Positions 22,242 through 23,057 of a stretch of 23,057 nucleotides of DNA are shown in pieces. How positions within the stretch are numbered: the stretch's first letter is position 1; each line of letters begins with the position of its first letter. The translations under genes and the position numbers were made by a program. The stretch spans positions 1-23,057 of the forward strand of contig JBBQBB010000055.1 of NCBI GenBank assembly GCA_038317095.1, written 5' to 3'. The notes below the pieces were generated by a model that searched no databases, was not told the DNA's origin, and saw nothing but the letters and a program-made list of their open reading frames with translations. The stretch comes from JAGXTF01 sp038317095 (GTDB lineage: Bacteria > Bacteroidota > Bacteroidia > NS11-12g > UBA955).

Positions 22242-23057
22242 ATGACGGACAAACAGAAAGATTTAAAAGTGCTTAAAAACCAATATATCCCCACTTCTGA
22301 GTTTTACAGCCAGATTATAGATAGCTTACAAGATTATTCTATTCTTACGTTGGATAATGATTTAAAAATCAACAGTTGGAGTTCGGGCTCAGCTACTATT
22401 TTTGGTTATGAAACAGAAGAAGTTTTGGGGAAAGATTTCGACATCATTTTCACAGCAGAAGATAGGGAAATTGGAATTCCACAAAAGGAAATTGAGAAAG
22501 CATTAGCAGAGGGAAGGGCAGTGGATAACCGTTGGCATATTTGTAAAGATGAAAGCACATTTTATGCCTATGGCTTAGTATTTCCACTTAGAGGTATTGA
22601 CGGAGAGTTGTTGGGTTACGTAAAAATATTGCTCGACTTAACAGAGAGAAAAAGAGCCGAAGATTCTATTAAAAAATATGTGAGAGAACTGGAAGAATTG
22701 AATACCCACAAAGAAAGCGTACTTGCCATTCTTTCTCATGATCTACGCAGTCCCCTATCTTCAATTATTGGAACGGCCAAATATTTAAAAAATAATTTTG
22801 AAAAAATGAAGCCCGAAGCGTTGAGTGAGATGTTGGAGCTTCTTTATAACTCATCCATTGACGAGTTGAATATGTTAGACTATCTGGTGGAATGGGCAAG
22901 AATTAAATATGCATCCGAAGTGTTTTCTCCCACAAAAATTGAACTTGTAAAGGTTATAAACCACGTTTTTGATAAGTTAAAAGAAATTGCCAATGTAAAT
23001 GCAGTCAATCTTCACCACGAAATTGAAGAAAATGAAAGTGTTTTCGCGGATGGAAAA
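22242..23057 (+). CDS. PAS-domain sensor histidine kinase, N-terminal part
   Basis: The frame runs off the right edge; 272 residues are visible. Residues 20-138 are a PAS domain (SLQDYSILTLDNDLKINSW, IFGYETEEVLGKDFDIIF, and a last strand GYVKILLDLTERKRAED typical of PAS/PAC). A short coiled linker leads to the HisKA domain with the phospho-acceptor in ILSHDLRSPLSSI (H166). The ATP-binding domain begins at the edge (LVKVINHVFDKL..FADGK) and its N, G1 and G2 boxes lie outside. There is no signal peptide or membrane helix, so it is a cytoplasmic sensor. The ATG at 22242 is the first possible start after an in-frame stop at 22185; another ATG at 22225 is out of frame. No response regulator is visible. 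Confidence 0.9.
   Translation, partial: MTDKQKDLKVLKNQYIPTSEFYSQIIDSLQDYSILTLDNDLKINSWSSGSATIFGYETEEVLGKDFDIIFTAEDREIGIPQKEIEKALAEGRAVDNRWHICKDESTFYAYGLVFPLRGIDGELLGYVKILLDLTERKRAEDSIKKYVRELEELNTHKESVLAILSHDLRSPLSSIIGTAKYLKNNFEKMKPEALSEMLELLYNSSIDELNMLDYLVEWARIKYASEVFSPTKIELVKVINHVFDKLKEIANVNAVNLHHEIEENESVFADGK

Noticed and set aside
1..23057. CRISPR arrays, tRNA or rRNA genes, IS elements, phage or toxin-antitoxin modules.
   Set aside because: No repeat-spacer pattern, no T-loop-like sequence in any gap, and no transposase or integrase motif in any frame.

Overview
The window is a 23 kb piece of a Bacteroidota chromosome. The evidence is the low GC, the almost complete lack of Shine-Dalgarno sites, promoters of the Bacteroidota type (-7 box TAnnTTTG, -33 box TTTG), a type IX secretion gene (porQ), a fused MoaC/MoaB protein, and a TonB receptor with a carboxypeptidase-like N-terminal domain. 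The order or genus cannot be fixed from the sequence. The window is chromosomal core rather than accessory DNA: no transposase, integrase, phage gene, CRISPR array, tRNA or rRNA was seen.

Layout. (1) 1-4458: molybdenum cofactor (Moco) genes: the tail of a TSUP-type exporter, moaD, a MoeB-rhodanese fusion, moaE and the moaCB fusion. A membrane di-iron hydroxylase resembling animal alkylglycerol monooxygenase (AGMO) sits inside this block on the opposite strand. (2) 4459-7859: a CHAD protein, a dolichyl-phosphate-mannose-synthase-like glycosyltransferase, gmhB, a VOC protein and a pirin. (3) 7871-9602: ribF with an overlapping LytM/M23 peptidase, one transcription unit on the minus strand. (4) 9883-10785: a lipoprotein with two tandem GD(Y/F)-type repeats and a clear terminator. 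(5) 11017-13837: porQ, cmk and tpiA. (6) 13906-18279: a 1457-residue secreted protein of unknown function. (7) 18760-21828: a DtxR-family metal regulator divergent from a TonB-dependent receptor. A DtxR-like box lies in the spacer of the receptor promoter. (8) 21829-end: a leader region and the first 272 codons of a PAS histidine kinase.

How the genes fit together. MoaD, MoeB-rhodanese and MoaE form the sulfur-transfer and molybdopterin synthase module. MoaCB supplies cPMP formation and adenylylation; moaA, moeA and mobA are not in the window. GmhB and the glycosyltransferase point to envelope sugar synthesis. The regulator and receptor look like a self-contained metal-uptake switch.

Recurring architecture. 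Exact TAnnTTTG boxes lie 3-12 nt upstream of several start codons, which suggests very short or absent leaders. Four of the five convergent gene pairs have 0-11 bp between their stop codons. At three of those junctions inverted repeats reach into the end of a coding sequence, most clearly the two at 4457-4499 and 7860-7882.
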